Assembly (NCBI GenBank): GCA_023053545.1
Contig: JAKZAN010000002.1
Span: 2,402,375-2,466,374 of the forward strand
Direction: 5' to 3'
Length of the DNA: 64,000 nucleotides
From: Lepidurus packardi
Taxonomy: Eukaryota > Arthropoda > Branchiopoda > Notostraca > Triopsidae
Shown here: positions 38,615 through 50,316 of the stretch, piece by piece
Layout: each line of letters starts with the position of its first letter
Numbering within the stretch: the first letter of the stretch is position 1
Notes under the pieces: generated by a model
The model's input: the letters and a program-made list of their open reading frames with translations, nothing else
Told to the model about the DNA's origin: nothing
The model's database searches: none
Translations under genes and position numbers: made by a program

Positions 38615-41600
38615 GAAGCTGCCAACGCGAGTGCCGAGGATGGCTTAATTCGTGCATCTTTTAATTCCGAATTCGGCTCATCCAAATGGGCTTCCTGCTG
38701 CCAGAAAGCGTCAGAATGCTGCCAAACAATGCTCGGCAAGGAACCACTTCTTGGTAAATATGCAATATGATTATGATGGATCATAGACCTAAGAATAAGC
38801 TGTTTGAGATAGATAATATGAGGTCTATAACATGACTAGATTATAGCCAATATATTTGCTTACAAATAAAAGGCAACAACAAAAGACTTTCAATGTGTTT
38901 CCCTATCTTGTAATCTAGCCCAAACTCGAGTTGTGTCTGTGTATGCCACGCAGCTAATCTGATTTGACATGAAGATGTGAGAAAGGCTTCCAAGTATATT
39001 TGAGGTTCACATTTCGGGTCAAGTTTCCAAGTTTCGGTTTTCGCATTTTATAAAGTTTCTCTAAGCGCCGTTTCCTTTTTGTCCTCGTCTTAACGCAGCG
39101 ATTTTCCCACTTATTTTCCCATGGTTGACAACACCAGTTAACTAATAAAAGGCCCTCTTGGTGGCTGCTACAGGCTTGTTGCTAGGGGATTCTCAATGGT
39201 ACCTCGTGCACCTTTTTACGTCATCCTTGCAAATATTGGGCTATAGACAATAATGAAAACCTAGCCTCCTCGTTCATCATAATTAAGGAGATGCAAGTAA
39301 AGATTTGCTACTATAGGTCATGTAGTCAATTATATACACAGAGAAGAGATACACAAAGATTCGATCTGTTATGCTTTGGATTTACCCCTTGGTTACTGAA
39401 CTGGAAGAAATGAAAACACAAGTCTTCGGCATGGTCTGTTAATTTGTTCGCCTTTAATGAGGTGGCTTCTTTCAGCACGAACTTGGCATTGATAAAATGC
39501 GAAAGCCTTAGGAAGGAGAGTTTCGTCTTATTTGGCACTTGACATTTTCAACAAACACACCTCTCCTACTGCCAAAGCTTAAAGCATTCATTAGCATACG
39601 GCGGAACTTCCTCCCACGCACTTTATAGATTTTTTTCAATTCAAAATTAAGTCTTCTGAAGTTTGATAAATCGAACATCATGTTCTTAACCTTTAAAATT
39701 CGTTTGTTTGTTTCTGTTCTCGACTTTTTCTTGATAATTAAGAAAATATCGAATGCTCTTTCATCCCGTCTTGTCGCCTATATTTCTTCTCGGAGAGACA
39801 GAATTACTCTCAGATCACGCAACTGAGACTATTTACGGTGAAGAAATATGTTCACATGTAGTGAGTCAATGCCGTGAAGAGCTCAAAGAAGCAATAAGGC
39901 GTGCTGTCGCGTTTCCAACGACCGCGATTAATGCTTCTTTTACGTATAGGTAACGAAGTATGTCCTCGCACTTGGGACGGATGGCAGTGCTTCCCAGACG
40001 CACTACCGACACAAGTCGTCTACGCTTCATGCCCGCATTACATTTATTTCGGCACAGATCCGCCTTCCTGCACTCGTAAGAGATCATTAGACACCTTTTG
40101 TTCAACCCCAACTCCGCTTTTATCTCCCCGAAATCAGAACTGGGAGCTGGGTTATACACTGTATTTCTGCTTTTGGTTCTTTTCCTTTATAGGACAAGCC
40201 AGCAAACTTTGTATGTCCGATGGACGCTGGTTTCGGAAGAATGGCTTGGAAAAAAGCAATTATACGACCTGTAGTCCCGTAGGTCTAATGCAGCAACGAA
40301 CGCATGTTCACGTGGCGGCTTATGGAGTATCAATTGCGGCCTTGTTACCAGCCTTATTCATTTTCATGGCCTACAAGTAAGCAGCCAAGCTTATACGTTC
40401 AACCCTTTTCCTTTCGAAACGTGTTCGTTTCTTTTCTCTCTAGGCAATTGAACGTGCACCGCATTCGGCTACATAAGAACATGTTTCTGTCCATCCTGCT
40501 AAACAGCATCATGGTTATTACCTTCAAATCAGTTATCATTTTACCCGAATTGGGAGCTGTGAACATCAAAGATTCTTACATCAAACAAGTACTTAATAAT
40601 TGCTGGATATAGCTGCCCGCATGTACCATTTTACTATTTAACAAAATAGAATGGGTACTGGTGCAAATTGCTGTTCATGCTGACCAAGTATTTCCGAATG
40701 ACCAATTACATGTGGATGTTCTGCGAAGGCTACTATTTACACAGGCTCATTTCTGCCGCTTTTGCAGAGCAAAAGAGCCTTGTCATCTTCTACTTAATTG
40801 GATGGGGTAAGCCATCGGAGCCGCCAACTCGGAATTTTTTCTGGACCAAAAAAAAACTTTCCCCCGTTTTTTCTTTGCAGTTTTTCCGTTGATACCTACA
40901 GTAGCTTATTCGCTTATTCGCGAATTCACTGCGAATGATAACTGCTGGGTAGTTCCTATCGAAATCTATGAATGGATCTTGAATACGCCCTGTCTGATTA
41001 GCCTTGTGGTAAAGTTGGTTCAATATAACTCCTAATTAAGGTAATTGATATAATTCTGCGTTCGTAGGTAAACATGGTGTTTCTCGTGAACATTATTCGT
41101 ATCCTGGTCATTAAATTGAGAACTGCTCACAACCCCAATGAGCCGAGTCAATACAGGTATACTGTGTAGAGTAATTCGATAAGGAAAAGCCACTTTGTGT
41201 CTTATATGCGATTGCATGACACATGTTAATCTACTTTATAGGAAAGCTGTCCGTGCTACACTAGTGTTGGTACCATTGTTCGGGCTCCATTTCATTGTAA
41301 CCATCTACCGTCCACCCACAGCTGGCTGCGAGTGGATTGAAGTGTACTACTACTTAAATTATTTGCTAGATGGATTGCAAGGGTTCCTCGTGGCCATCAT
41401 TTTTTGCTACGCCAACGGAGAGGTAGAGAGTTTGCTCAAAACGAACTGACTCTGGTCTAAATTCGCTTGTTTCCAAGGCTGTAATGCAAAGCTTTTCACA
41501 CTTTTCAGTGCATTATAGCCTAGCCCTTACTTCCCTGTTTAACTCATTTCAGGTCCATTATTTGCTCAAGCGGACCTACGACCGAATCAAGGATCAGTAC

Positions 41601-41813
41601 TTTCCTCGACACAACTTTAATCCTCGAGGGTCCATTTTCTTGGGCCGAAGTACGGCATCGACTCATTTTACTCTTGTTGACTCACCAAATCCACAGAAAA
41701 GAGCCAGAATCCTAAGCAATCTACCCCAAATTCAAGAAGTCGTTAAGCCAACAGTAGAATCGCATGCAAGTCAGGGAAATATCCAGGAGTCCACTTTCGA
41801 TAATCGCTTGTAA
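38615..41813 (+). CDS. Secretin-family (class B) GPCR, calcitonin/DH31-receptor type; 5' end incomplete
   Basis: Exons 38615-38753, 39950-40075, 40193-40376, 40444-40588, 40650-40806, 40881-41008, 41068-41156, 41242-41422 and 41553-41813 join in frame to 469 residues. The hormone-binding domain has the CALCR-like KWASCCQKASECC start, then CPRTWDGWQCFPD, ASCPHYI, LCMSDGRWF and NYTTCSP. Seven helices follow, with RIRLHKNMFLSIL, NGYWCKLLFMLTKYFRMTNY, WMFCEGYYLHRLI, LIGWVFPLIPT, NDNCWV and the arthropod DH31R hallmark QYRKAVRATLVLVPLFGLHF, then LDGLQGFLVAIIFCYANGEV. DH31 receptors couple to Gs and control fluid secretion and clock output. The signal peptide and first exon are not certain. A PDF- or CRF-receptor identity is less likely from TM2-TM6. 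Confidence 0.9.
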
Positions 41814-42438
41814 AGAAATGTATGTCCGTTGTTCTGTACAGTGCTTAAACTCGTGTCGGGTCTTGCGAATCATAAGCTGTGTCTTTATTTAAAAAAAAAA
41901 TCCTTGACGGTTATTTTGTACTTATGGGTTTAGTCCGTGAAATATATATATATTTAATTGCAGGAATATCTTTACCGCATGCATTACTTCCTTATTACAA
42001 ATTCATCCAGCTTAAGTTCCGGTTTACATTTAGAAAGGCAGCAGTGCCTGGGAATTATTGGTGAAAGTAATGGGAAGGAATTGAACAAAAATAACATAAG
42101 ATTTTATGATTTCCGTATTCTTTGCTGCAAAATTCATTGTTGCGGGCAGGTGCGGTTGCACCCCGTTTCACAAGACGAATTCATCGAACGAAACTTGGAA
42201 CGAAAGTAAGAGAATGTTAGTTGCTGTATAGCGCCACCTGGTAGTACATCAGCGGATTCTTACTTCTCAGGTGGCAGCAGCTCTCGGAGCGTCACGATTG
42301 GAGTGAATTGTAAGCGTAGTTGGCAGTCCAGAGTGAGAGTCAGCTGTTTCTTACGATATTTACGTGTATTGGTGGTGTGAAGAGCAGAATTGGCATATAT
42401 TCTACCAACGTTTTTTACCCACTTTTGAAGGTTACAGC

Positions 42439-45400
42439 ATGAGTGAATTAACTCCAGACGAGGTTTGCTTATAATTTATTTTGCAATAGAATTATATTAA
42501 TATTAATATTTTTCCCTCTTTTGTTATAGATACGTCGAAGAAGGCTTGCAAGGTTAGGTGGACTTGGAGTTTCTCCTCCTACAAATCAGTCTCAAAGTTC
42601 ACCTGCCACAGCATCACCTCTGGTATCCGAACCCCGTAGTCGTATTTTCCTTGACCAGCAAAATGCCAGTATGGAATTGTCATCTCCAACCAAGACTAGT
42701 TGTAGTAGGTATCATTTTTTGTGCCCTAGTTCAAACTGTAATGAATGATCTTTTGTTTCGTGATACTAGATGTGTTGGAGTGTCCCCAAGAATCTCCTGT
42801 AAAGCACTCACCATTAATATCTCCAATGGAAACAGAACACTTGTCTAAAGCTCCTTCTCAAAGCGATATTGATTCAGGTATTGAAACCATGGAAGTTGAA
42901 GACAGTGAACAAAAGCCCTCACGAGCTCCAGTTAGAGAAAGAGTAAGTTTTGTCCGCCGGAAGATTCATTGGACGTTTCTTTTCAAACTGTCGAACATTT
43001 ACGTCTCTTAGACTACAAGTTCGTCTACCGAAATCACTGAGGATTCTCTGAAGAAAGTAATTTCGCGTGTGTTGCGCATTTGCGGGCCAGGAGAAGACCC
43101 AAGTCAATACTTGTTGCTCGTTGAACTCTATCCCGAACATCCCTTAATCACCACCCGAGAGTTTCAGCCCAAAGAATACATAAACCAAATTGTGTTCGTA
43201 CCTGTCTCTTACTTGCTGGAAAAAGAAGCCGACCAGCTCTTTGGTTTCAGCTCATCCAAGCCTTTCCTGGAAGAAAGTCTTGTGTCGGCCTTAGAGTTAG
43301 TCAAATCCTTGCCTGGTTGTCAAATCGGCGCTGTTAGAGCCATGGCTTACGTACTAGATGCCTATAATCGCGTTGGATTGGAGGAGCGAGCACATTACAA
43401 GGTACATAAATCGTTTCAGATTGCCTTAGGCAGGTTTAATAATCCGAGATTGAACGTTCCAGCGCGCCAATTTGCCTCCTATGTCCGAAGTTCTCCATCA
43501 GTTAAGGGTCCAGTTGGTTGGCCAGTTCATTCATCTTCTTGACACAGAAGAAACGTCTGTTTTTCGTTTGGTTTTTGAAGCCTTTTATCAAAGCAGATAT
43601 CCCTATGGATTTATGGCCGATTTCGCAGCAGTACTGGCTTCTTTCCATGCTTCTATCAAGGATAGAGTAAGTCGTAAGAGTCCGAAAGGCTTGCGCTAAT
43701 AATGGTGGTGTGATTAGATAGGCAAACGATTGCTTTTGAGATTGCAAAATGAGATGATGGGATGCTCTTTGGCCAGTGATTTTGGACGGAAGCCATTGAG
43801 AATACTCGCCGAGTTGTGTGAATTGAGGGAACCCTCTTCTACTGCTTCTCGATTATTTTGCAATCTCATCGTTAACTTGGTAAAGCTTCCGTAAAAGACT
43901 TTTCAATTACGTACTAAATCTAGTTTTTCGTCTTACATTTTTTTTCAGGGAAATTGGCAACCGACTCCCATAACGGGCGCAGTTGGCAAAGAGTTTGCCA
44001 GGACTTCCTTTCTAGGAACATTCCTGAGCCCATCCTTGTTTGCGGAAGATGACTTGAGCTTAGCAGACAAGTTTGCTGAAGCGTCTGCTAATGGAGAATC
44101 CCATCGTGCGTTAGCCCAGTCTCTACAACACGATTTAGGACTCCTCAGAGTAAGCTTCAGCGCAAAGATCTTTTAATTCGGTTTTAATTAGTTTCCTAAT
44201 TTTCCTTCATTTATTTATTTTCTGTTTTAGGTTGTATTACACCAAATTTTCCATGCCCTACTCGTGGGTTCACGGTCCAGAGGGCCAGCTTTGCAGTATC
44301 TGGCCCAAGCATTGCAAAACAACGAAAAGCGATCAATGTTGAACGTGGAAACGAGATTGGTAGCTGGAGATGGATGGATGCTTAATCTATTGGCTGTTAT
44401 GCAGCAGTTATCTTTGAAAGTAAATTACGTTTGAATCCCAACATACTTAAAAGCCTTTATTCTAAATTCCTCGCGATAGGTCAAGTTGGATAAAGTGGAT
44501 TCGTACTATCCGTTCCATCCCGCAAGTCGGGTGTCGACCAAAGGCGATACTCGCATTAAATCTACGTCCCAGGAAGCCACGGATTGGCTGGAGACCTTAC
44601 GTAAGACGTGCAATATATTACCTCGTTAGCTCAGCAATTTATTGTGCCTTTTTCTGTGTGTCAACCTTGGTAATTTTAGAGAAGAGTGGTCACGTTTGGC
44701 AAGAGCCCAAGTTTCCGACCGAGTGCTGGTTTTTTACTTTACATTGCCACCATTTGTCAATCCTGCCAGCCATCCGACGTCACCAGCGTCGAATGAGGGC
44801 ACTCAAGGATTACCACAAGTTAGTTAGGGAAATGCAAGAGAGCGAAACAGCGTGGACCTCTACACCTGCAGCATCACGTAATAGAGAACTTATTCGAACA
44901 TGGAATCAGCAAATTAAGGTATTTTTATTACCCAATTCAAGAATTGGTGTTTAAATTCTGGTATTTTATAGAAATTGGAAAGCTACAAACCTTGTGCGGA
45001 AGCTGGCTTGTTCGATGAAGTCCAGTTGCAGCGGTGTATTCATTTCTATTCTTCTGTGGCCTATTGGCAGCTGAAAATCATTGGGCCTGATGCATCAGAA
45101 CCCTGGGCGGGGCTTAGTGCAGTCACATCTATACCTTTACCCTTGCCTACCACTCCACCACCGTTATGGTCAAATTTACCCGAGTGGTATGTGGAAGACA
45201 TTGCGGAATTTGTCCTTTTTGTACTTCAGTAAGTAATTGAACATCTTGTAATGAAATATTTTTTGTTTGGATTTAACTCGTTTATTCCTTGTTTCTGACA
45301 CGTTTTATAGACATGCTCCAAGTGTGCTGAGTGACACTTTCGAAGACGTCTTGATGACGTGGCTCTTATGCTTATTTTGTTCACCAAAGTATTTCAACAA

Positions 45401-47033
45401 CCCGTATTTGGTGGCCAAATTGGTGGAGGTCCTGTTTTTGATGAATCCGAGTGTTCAAGCAAAGACGGAGAACCTGCACCGTAGACTACTAGAGCATCCC
45501 ATTAGTCACAAGCATTTCCCAGCTGCTCTTATGAACTTTTATGCTGGTAGAACTAAGTCTTTGACCTATCTAGCGAAAATAAAATTTATGAGTTCTTGGG
45601 TATACTAGATGTGGAATCGACAGGAGCAACTTCGGAGTTCTACGACAAGTTTACAATCCGTTTTCATATTAGCATCATTCTCAAAGTTTTGTGGGACAGT
45701 CCTCTTCATAAGGAATTCTTAATTAACGAATTGAGGTGAGTTGCTACTGCGAATTAATTATACTGTTGTAAAGATTTTGGTAATGAAGCGTTTTGTAGGT
45801 CTGGGAAGCAATTCGTCAAGTTTATTAATATGTTAATGAATGATACTACGTATTTACTGGATGAAAGCTTGGAATCCTTAAAAGTACGTTGGCACTCGAA
45901 CTCGTATTTACTTTTTGACATTAATTTTCTTGATGTTTTTAATTTTGAAGCGAATTCATGAGGTACAAGAAGCGCAAATTGATAAGAAAGCCTGGGATGA
46001 ACAAACTCAAGAACAGCAGCAAACTCGACTACGACAATTAGCGTCTGATGAGCGTTTATGCAAGTAAATGAACAGGTTTTTTTTTGCCCAAACGCATTTT
46101 GAGATAAAACTTGTTTCTTTTTTCGTAGGTCTTATTTAACTTTAGCCCGAGAAACAGTGGATATGTTGCATTACTTAAGCAAAGGCGTTCCTGAAGCCTT
46201 TTTACGGCCAGAATTGGCTGATCGGTTGGCTGCTATGTTGAATTTTAACCTTCAGCAGTTGTGTGGACCCAAATGTAAGTTATGTCCGTGAAAATCTTGT
46301 AAGCTTCATTGTTAGACTGTTACTGCTAGGTAAGAACCTTAAAGTAAAGAATCCAGAAGCCTATGGCTGGGAACCGAGACGCGTTTTGGGTCAGTTGACT
46401 GATATTTATCTCCATTTGGATTGCGACAAATTTGCCGAAGCCTTAGCCAATGATGAGGTGAAGCTCTCTAACTGATTTAACTCTCAGAAAGGAGTATTTT
46501 CATGAATTTGTGTCCGTAGCGATCCTTTCGCCCTTCTCTGTTTGAAGACGCAGCCGTGCGTCTGGAAAAAGCATTGTTGAAAGCTCCAGTTCAGATTGCA
46601 CAATGGCGTGAATTGTCCGCTAAAGCTCAGCTTGTGGTTAGCCAGAAGCAAAAACAAGATGTCGACTACAGCGATGCTCCTGATGAGTTCAAAGGTAATT
46701 ATGATCCTATTTTTCTGAGAATTCTTGTGAGATCTCTATTTTATTTACATTTTTAGATCCTTTAATGGACACATTAATGGAAGATCCCGTGCTGTTACCT
46801 TCGGGTCATGCAATGGATCGCTCGATTATCATGCGACACTTGCTAAACTCCAACACGGATCCCTTCAACCGTCAACGTCTCACAGAAGACATGCTCAAGC
46901 CAGGTAAGTCATTCTGTTCGAGTTGTCTAATCTGTTTTCCGTCTAAAACTTTCTATTAGCTGACGAGTTGAAGCACCGCATTCAATTATGGAAACAAGGG
47001 AAGGAGACTGTTAATACCAAGAGCAGTGATTAA
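42439..47033 (+). CDS. UBE4B: UBE4B/Ufd2 U-box ubiquitin chain-elongation factor (E4)
   Basis: Many small exons, starting 42439-42462, 42530-42704, 42770-42942, 43012-43401 and 43463 onward, encode roughly 1,100 residues. The N-terminus [19 protein letters not shown] and the [11 protein letters not shown] motif match vertebrate UBE4B. The Ufd2 core runs from about 43500 to 46480, with [12 protein letters not shown], the [13 protein letters not shown] and [20 protein letters not shown] blocks, [14 protein letters not shown] and [14 protein letters not shown]. The C-terminal U-box is [30 protein letters not shown] and [16 protein letters not shown], complete and lacking zinc ligands as expected. 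UBE4B extends ubiquitin chains with p97/VCP. The stop TAA is at 47031-47033, and the 3' end converges on TEX10 with about 225 bp between stops. Confidence 0.96.
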
Positions 47034-47247
47034 TGACGAGTAAAACCCCCGATTGATGGAAAAGGGTTTAATTAAAGATATGAATTTTTTTCGTCTTCAG
47101 TATAGATTTTCCGTTGTACGATACCGATTTTGAAGCACTTTTGATAATTCTTTACTGAAAAAGGGAAAGTGAAAAGTTTTTTTTGTCCAAGTCTTTAGGT
47201 GTAAGGAAGCAAGTGAAATGAAATGCTAATACGGAAATGAGTCGTTC

Positions 47248-47253
47248 TTTATT
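47248..47253 (-). terminator. TEX10 poly(A) signal
   Basis: AATAAA on the minus strand six bases downstream of the TEX10 stop codon (47261-47259). An ATTAAA at 47071-47076 on the plus strand could serve UBE4B, so the two 3' ends are separated by very little DNA. Confidence 0.5.
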
Positions 47254-47258
47254 GACTT

Positions 47259-49592
47259 CTAATTTTCTTTACAGTAGGTTAACAGTAGTTCAAGACGCTC
47301 TAAACGTTCTATATCCATTCCGATTTTTTTTAATTCGTCCAAGAATTCTTTTTGAAGGTGCTTAGTCTCGTCTCGAACTCCCCAGTACGCCAAAAACATC
47401 AAATTTTGCTGGAAAGTCCCATCCAGTTTCTCAGCAATCGGCACTTTAGATGCTTGTCCTAGAAAGGACATAAGATTCGAGTAAAGTTTTATTCTTTGAT
47501 TATTTACCTAAGAAAGTTCGTAGAGACTGGCGTAAATGTTGAACGAATTTTGGACTGCCTTGCTGGGCTATTTTGCATAAACCGTGTAGTAAAACAGGAG
47601 GGATAACACGGCCTGTACATTTGTTTAAAAGTAGGGGAATCTCGTGACGAAATACGGCTAACGCAGCAATCCTTTATTTATTAATTTTATTAGATTCAAT
47701 TAAAGGTTGTTCTCAACGCCTTTACTTTTCGTGATGGGCAGCACTTAAGGTTATAGTTTCAACAAGACCATTCAGTAAGGTCAAGCTGTCTTTTTTAGGG
47801 AAGTTGTTGATAGTATGATTGACAACTGAGGGAATGACGCGCTGTGCAAAAGAGGGATCATCTTGCTGGCAAAGAGTGAGCAGCATCTCATTGAACTTCA
47901 CCGCTTCTTCAGCGTTAAGCGTCGTCGATATTCCTTCATTAAAGTTTTGATTACGAGTCGATTTCACGAATGATTTTTCTTAGGTTTTACTTGATAAATA
48001 GTTGACAATAGGAGTTTCGTTTCCTTGAGGATGAATAGCCCATAGAAGGCAGATATTCAAATTAGCTGTGTTCATTGAACCTTTATTTTGGTAATAAGGA
48101 AAGCCTTTAACGAAACGACCAATGAATTCAGTGCCATAGTCATCCTAAAATGCAATTTTTAAAAAAATGACAATAAGTGCGAAAAAATAGGATTTAATAG
48201 GAAGATTTAATTAGGAAGGATTTAAGTTACTGTTTTGGAGAGACTAGCGCTGTTGATGTAAGTGTACAGTTTATAGGTTAACATGTACAATTCTAGTATA
48301 CAGTTGAGCATATCAGCCGTGTCTGAGGTAAGCACGCTTCCTTTAATGAACGAAATCGTGATTACTTAGCTGAAATTGAAAGCTTTATTTAATTAGTACC
48401 ATTTTCCCGAATTTGATCTGCAGAAGCTTCTATCCAAGTTTCCACCAAAATCTGTTTGAGTAGATCGATAAATTCGTTTACCATGTTTTCGTTTCCCAAG
48501 AGTCCTTCTTCTTGGACGTTTAACACAGATTCTGCTTGGGTAGCATAAACAGGAACGTAGGTACTCTCTATTTCATGTACCAGAACCTAGAAAAAAATAT
48601 ATGTATTTCTCTAAGGTTTTGAGAAATTCGTGAACATTACAGTTATAGCTTCTGCAGAGGTTCGCTTATCTAGGGGCAGCAATGTAAGGACTTTCCAGAG
48701 TCGAGTGAGAACTTGGTAGCGCCACTTCAGGGATGTCATCCTTTGGTTCGGGTTAACAACCAAAATTCGTATTGCACCTTAAGTCATTTCGTGGTTCAGA
48801 TGAAATGGAAGATTAGAAAGTAGCAAGTACCTTTGCCTTTGGCAGAGTCGCTCTTTCGAGAGATTTGCTCTAGAAAGTTGGGTAACAAACGGCTTTCAGC
48901 TGCAGCTTTGGCCAGCAGATTTGGCATAGTTTCAGTCAAAACGTCCAGCAAAGTCAAGGCATCTTGCTGAATACCAGCACTGATATGGCTTAATCCCATG
49001 CTCAAATAAGCCATTAGTAAAGGGAAGAAAGGTACAATATTATGTTCCGGAACCTAGAAAACGGAATTTTGAGGTTGAGAAAATAGTTTTGAAGTCCAAC
49101 TTTACCTGTTTAAGAACGAAGTGTATCTCTTTAATGGCAGGAGAACGAAGGGTAGGTTCTTTACCCACAGCCAACTCTCCCAGCCTCTCCAGGATTGTAC
49201 TTAAATGACTCGGTATTATTGAAGGGTCTATTTGGATCAGCTCTTTCAATCCCCGTAAGCCATCCTGGCGAATACTGATGCTAAAGTGCTGTAAATGCGA
49301 GAGTACTTCCTAAAGGGAAACAAAAGCATTGAATATTTTTTTAGGACGGTAGTATAAAATCGGAAACTACCTTCAAGTTATGCTTCTTTGATGTCGATGG
49401 TTGCCCCGACGAATCATCGTCTCTGTGAGTTGGGATGACAATTTTTCGAGTCTTAAAACTAGTATCGGTAACATTGAGGCCTTTGGGAAGTGTTTTACCC
49501 CCCTTTGTCTTACTACTAGTTTGGGCAAGCTTGAGTTTGATCTTATTCTTCTCTCGACGAACTTGCTGTTTGTGTTTCGAACTCTTGGTCAT
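47259..49592 (-). CDS. TEX10: TEX10/IPI1, pre-60S rixosome subunit
   Basis: The start MTKSSKHKQQVRREKNKIKLKL, interrupted by later basic motifs, and TDTSFKTRKIVIP in exon 49371-49592 resemble the TEX10/Ipi1 N-terminus (FKTKTIHLP in human). The next exon, starting at 49309, carries EVLSHLQHFSISIRQDGLRGLKEL and then IDPSIIPSHLSTILERL. A third exon (ending near 48840) has FFPLLMAYLSMGLSHISAGIQ followed by ALTLLDVL, typical of the Ipi1 armadillo-like repeats. Further exons continue to 47259, ending LLLTYCKEN. TEX10 acts with PELP1, WDR18, LAS1L and SENP3 in processing ITS2 and remodelling pre-60S particles. Middle junctions near 47700-48600 were not all fixed. It is divergent from CCDC47. Confidence 0.88.
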
Positions 49593-50316
49593 TTTTTTTA
49601 AATTGGAAATAAAGAAACTGTTTTCTTGCCGGAAACCCACGTGGCTCGTGTTGGGTTGTTTCACTCGGGGGCGTTTCCTAATTTTAAGAGATTGAACATG
49701 GCATCTCTAATCTTTGAACCTATCGCTTTAACTCGTCGTGTCACAAAGCTAACATTTAGAGGGCTGTATTTGCGACCTAAAGAATTGAGATTGTTTTGTT
49801 CGTTCTTCTAGTTTCCGATGTTCTATAAATTCTAACTTCATCTAAGTGCTCTGTTTTTCATATATTATAGGTTACAGAATCGACAAGATCAATTTTGAAA
49901 AAATCGTTGGATCGCTAAGATAGACGCATAAAGGACCATCTAATTTGCGATCCAAGCCATTTAAAAAAATATTGGCTTTTACTTTTCTGTAGCCAATATT
50001 TGTAGCCAATACCTGTAGCCAAAAGTCTCTCTCTATTTTTTTTTATGTTTCGTTCTTCATGTGCTATAGGTTTTCAAGTCAACAGGTTTAACATTGAAAG
50101 AAAAAATTAAATCTTGAGCATGCAAATCGAAAAACAGACATTTACGCGACGTTTCGCGTTCGTGGTTCGGTTTTGACTTCGTGTTTAGTATCGTATTGAA
50201 TGTAAACTCGATATTGACTAGATTACCGGTTAGGGCTCCGTGGAAGGTAAAAATAAGAAAACCCGTGCTGTCGAGTTTCGTAATCTAATTCTAATTGCTT
50301 CTTTGGTTAGGCACAA
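49593..50316. promoter_or_regulatory. Divergent TEX10 / CCDC47 promoter with CCAAT-box cluster
   Basis: Between the two start codons are three direct copies of TGTAGCCAA (49989-49997, 50001-50009, 50014-50022), spaced 12 and 13 bp, and one inverted copy ATTGGCT (49971-49977). AGCCAAT/ATTGGCT is the NF-Y core. AAATATTGGCT (49967-49977) and AGCCAATATTT (49991-50001) form an 11-bp perfect inverted repeat around a 13-nt spacer. Confidence 0.6.

Noticed and set aside
39753-39953. 66-codon plus-strand open frame just before the receptor exon at 39950
   Set aside because: The frame and the TATAG acceptor at 39949 show that it is intron read-through; the receptor sequence starts at 39950.
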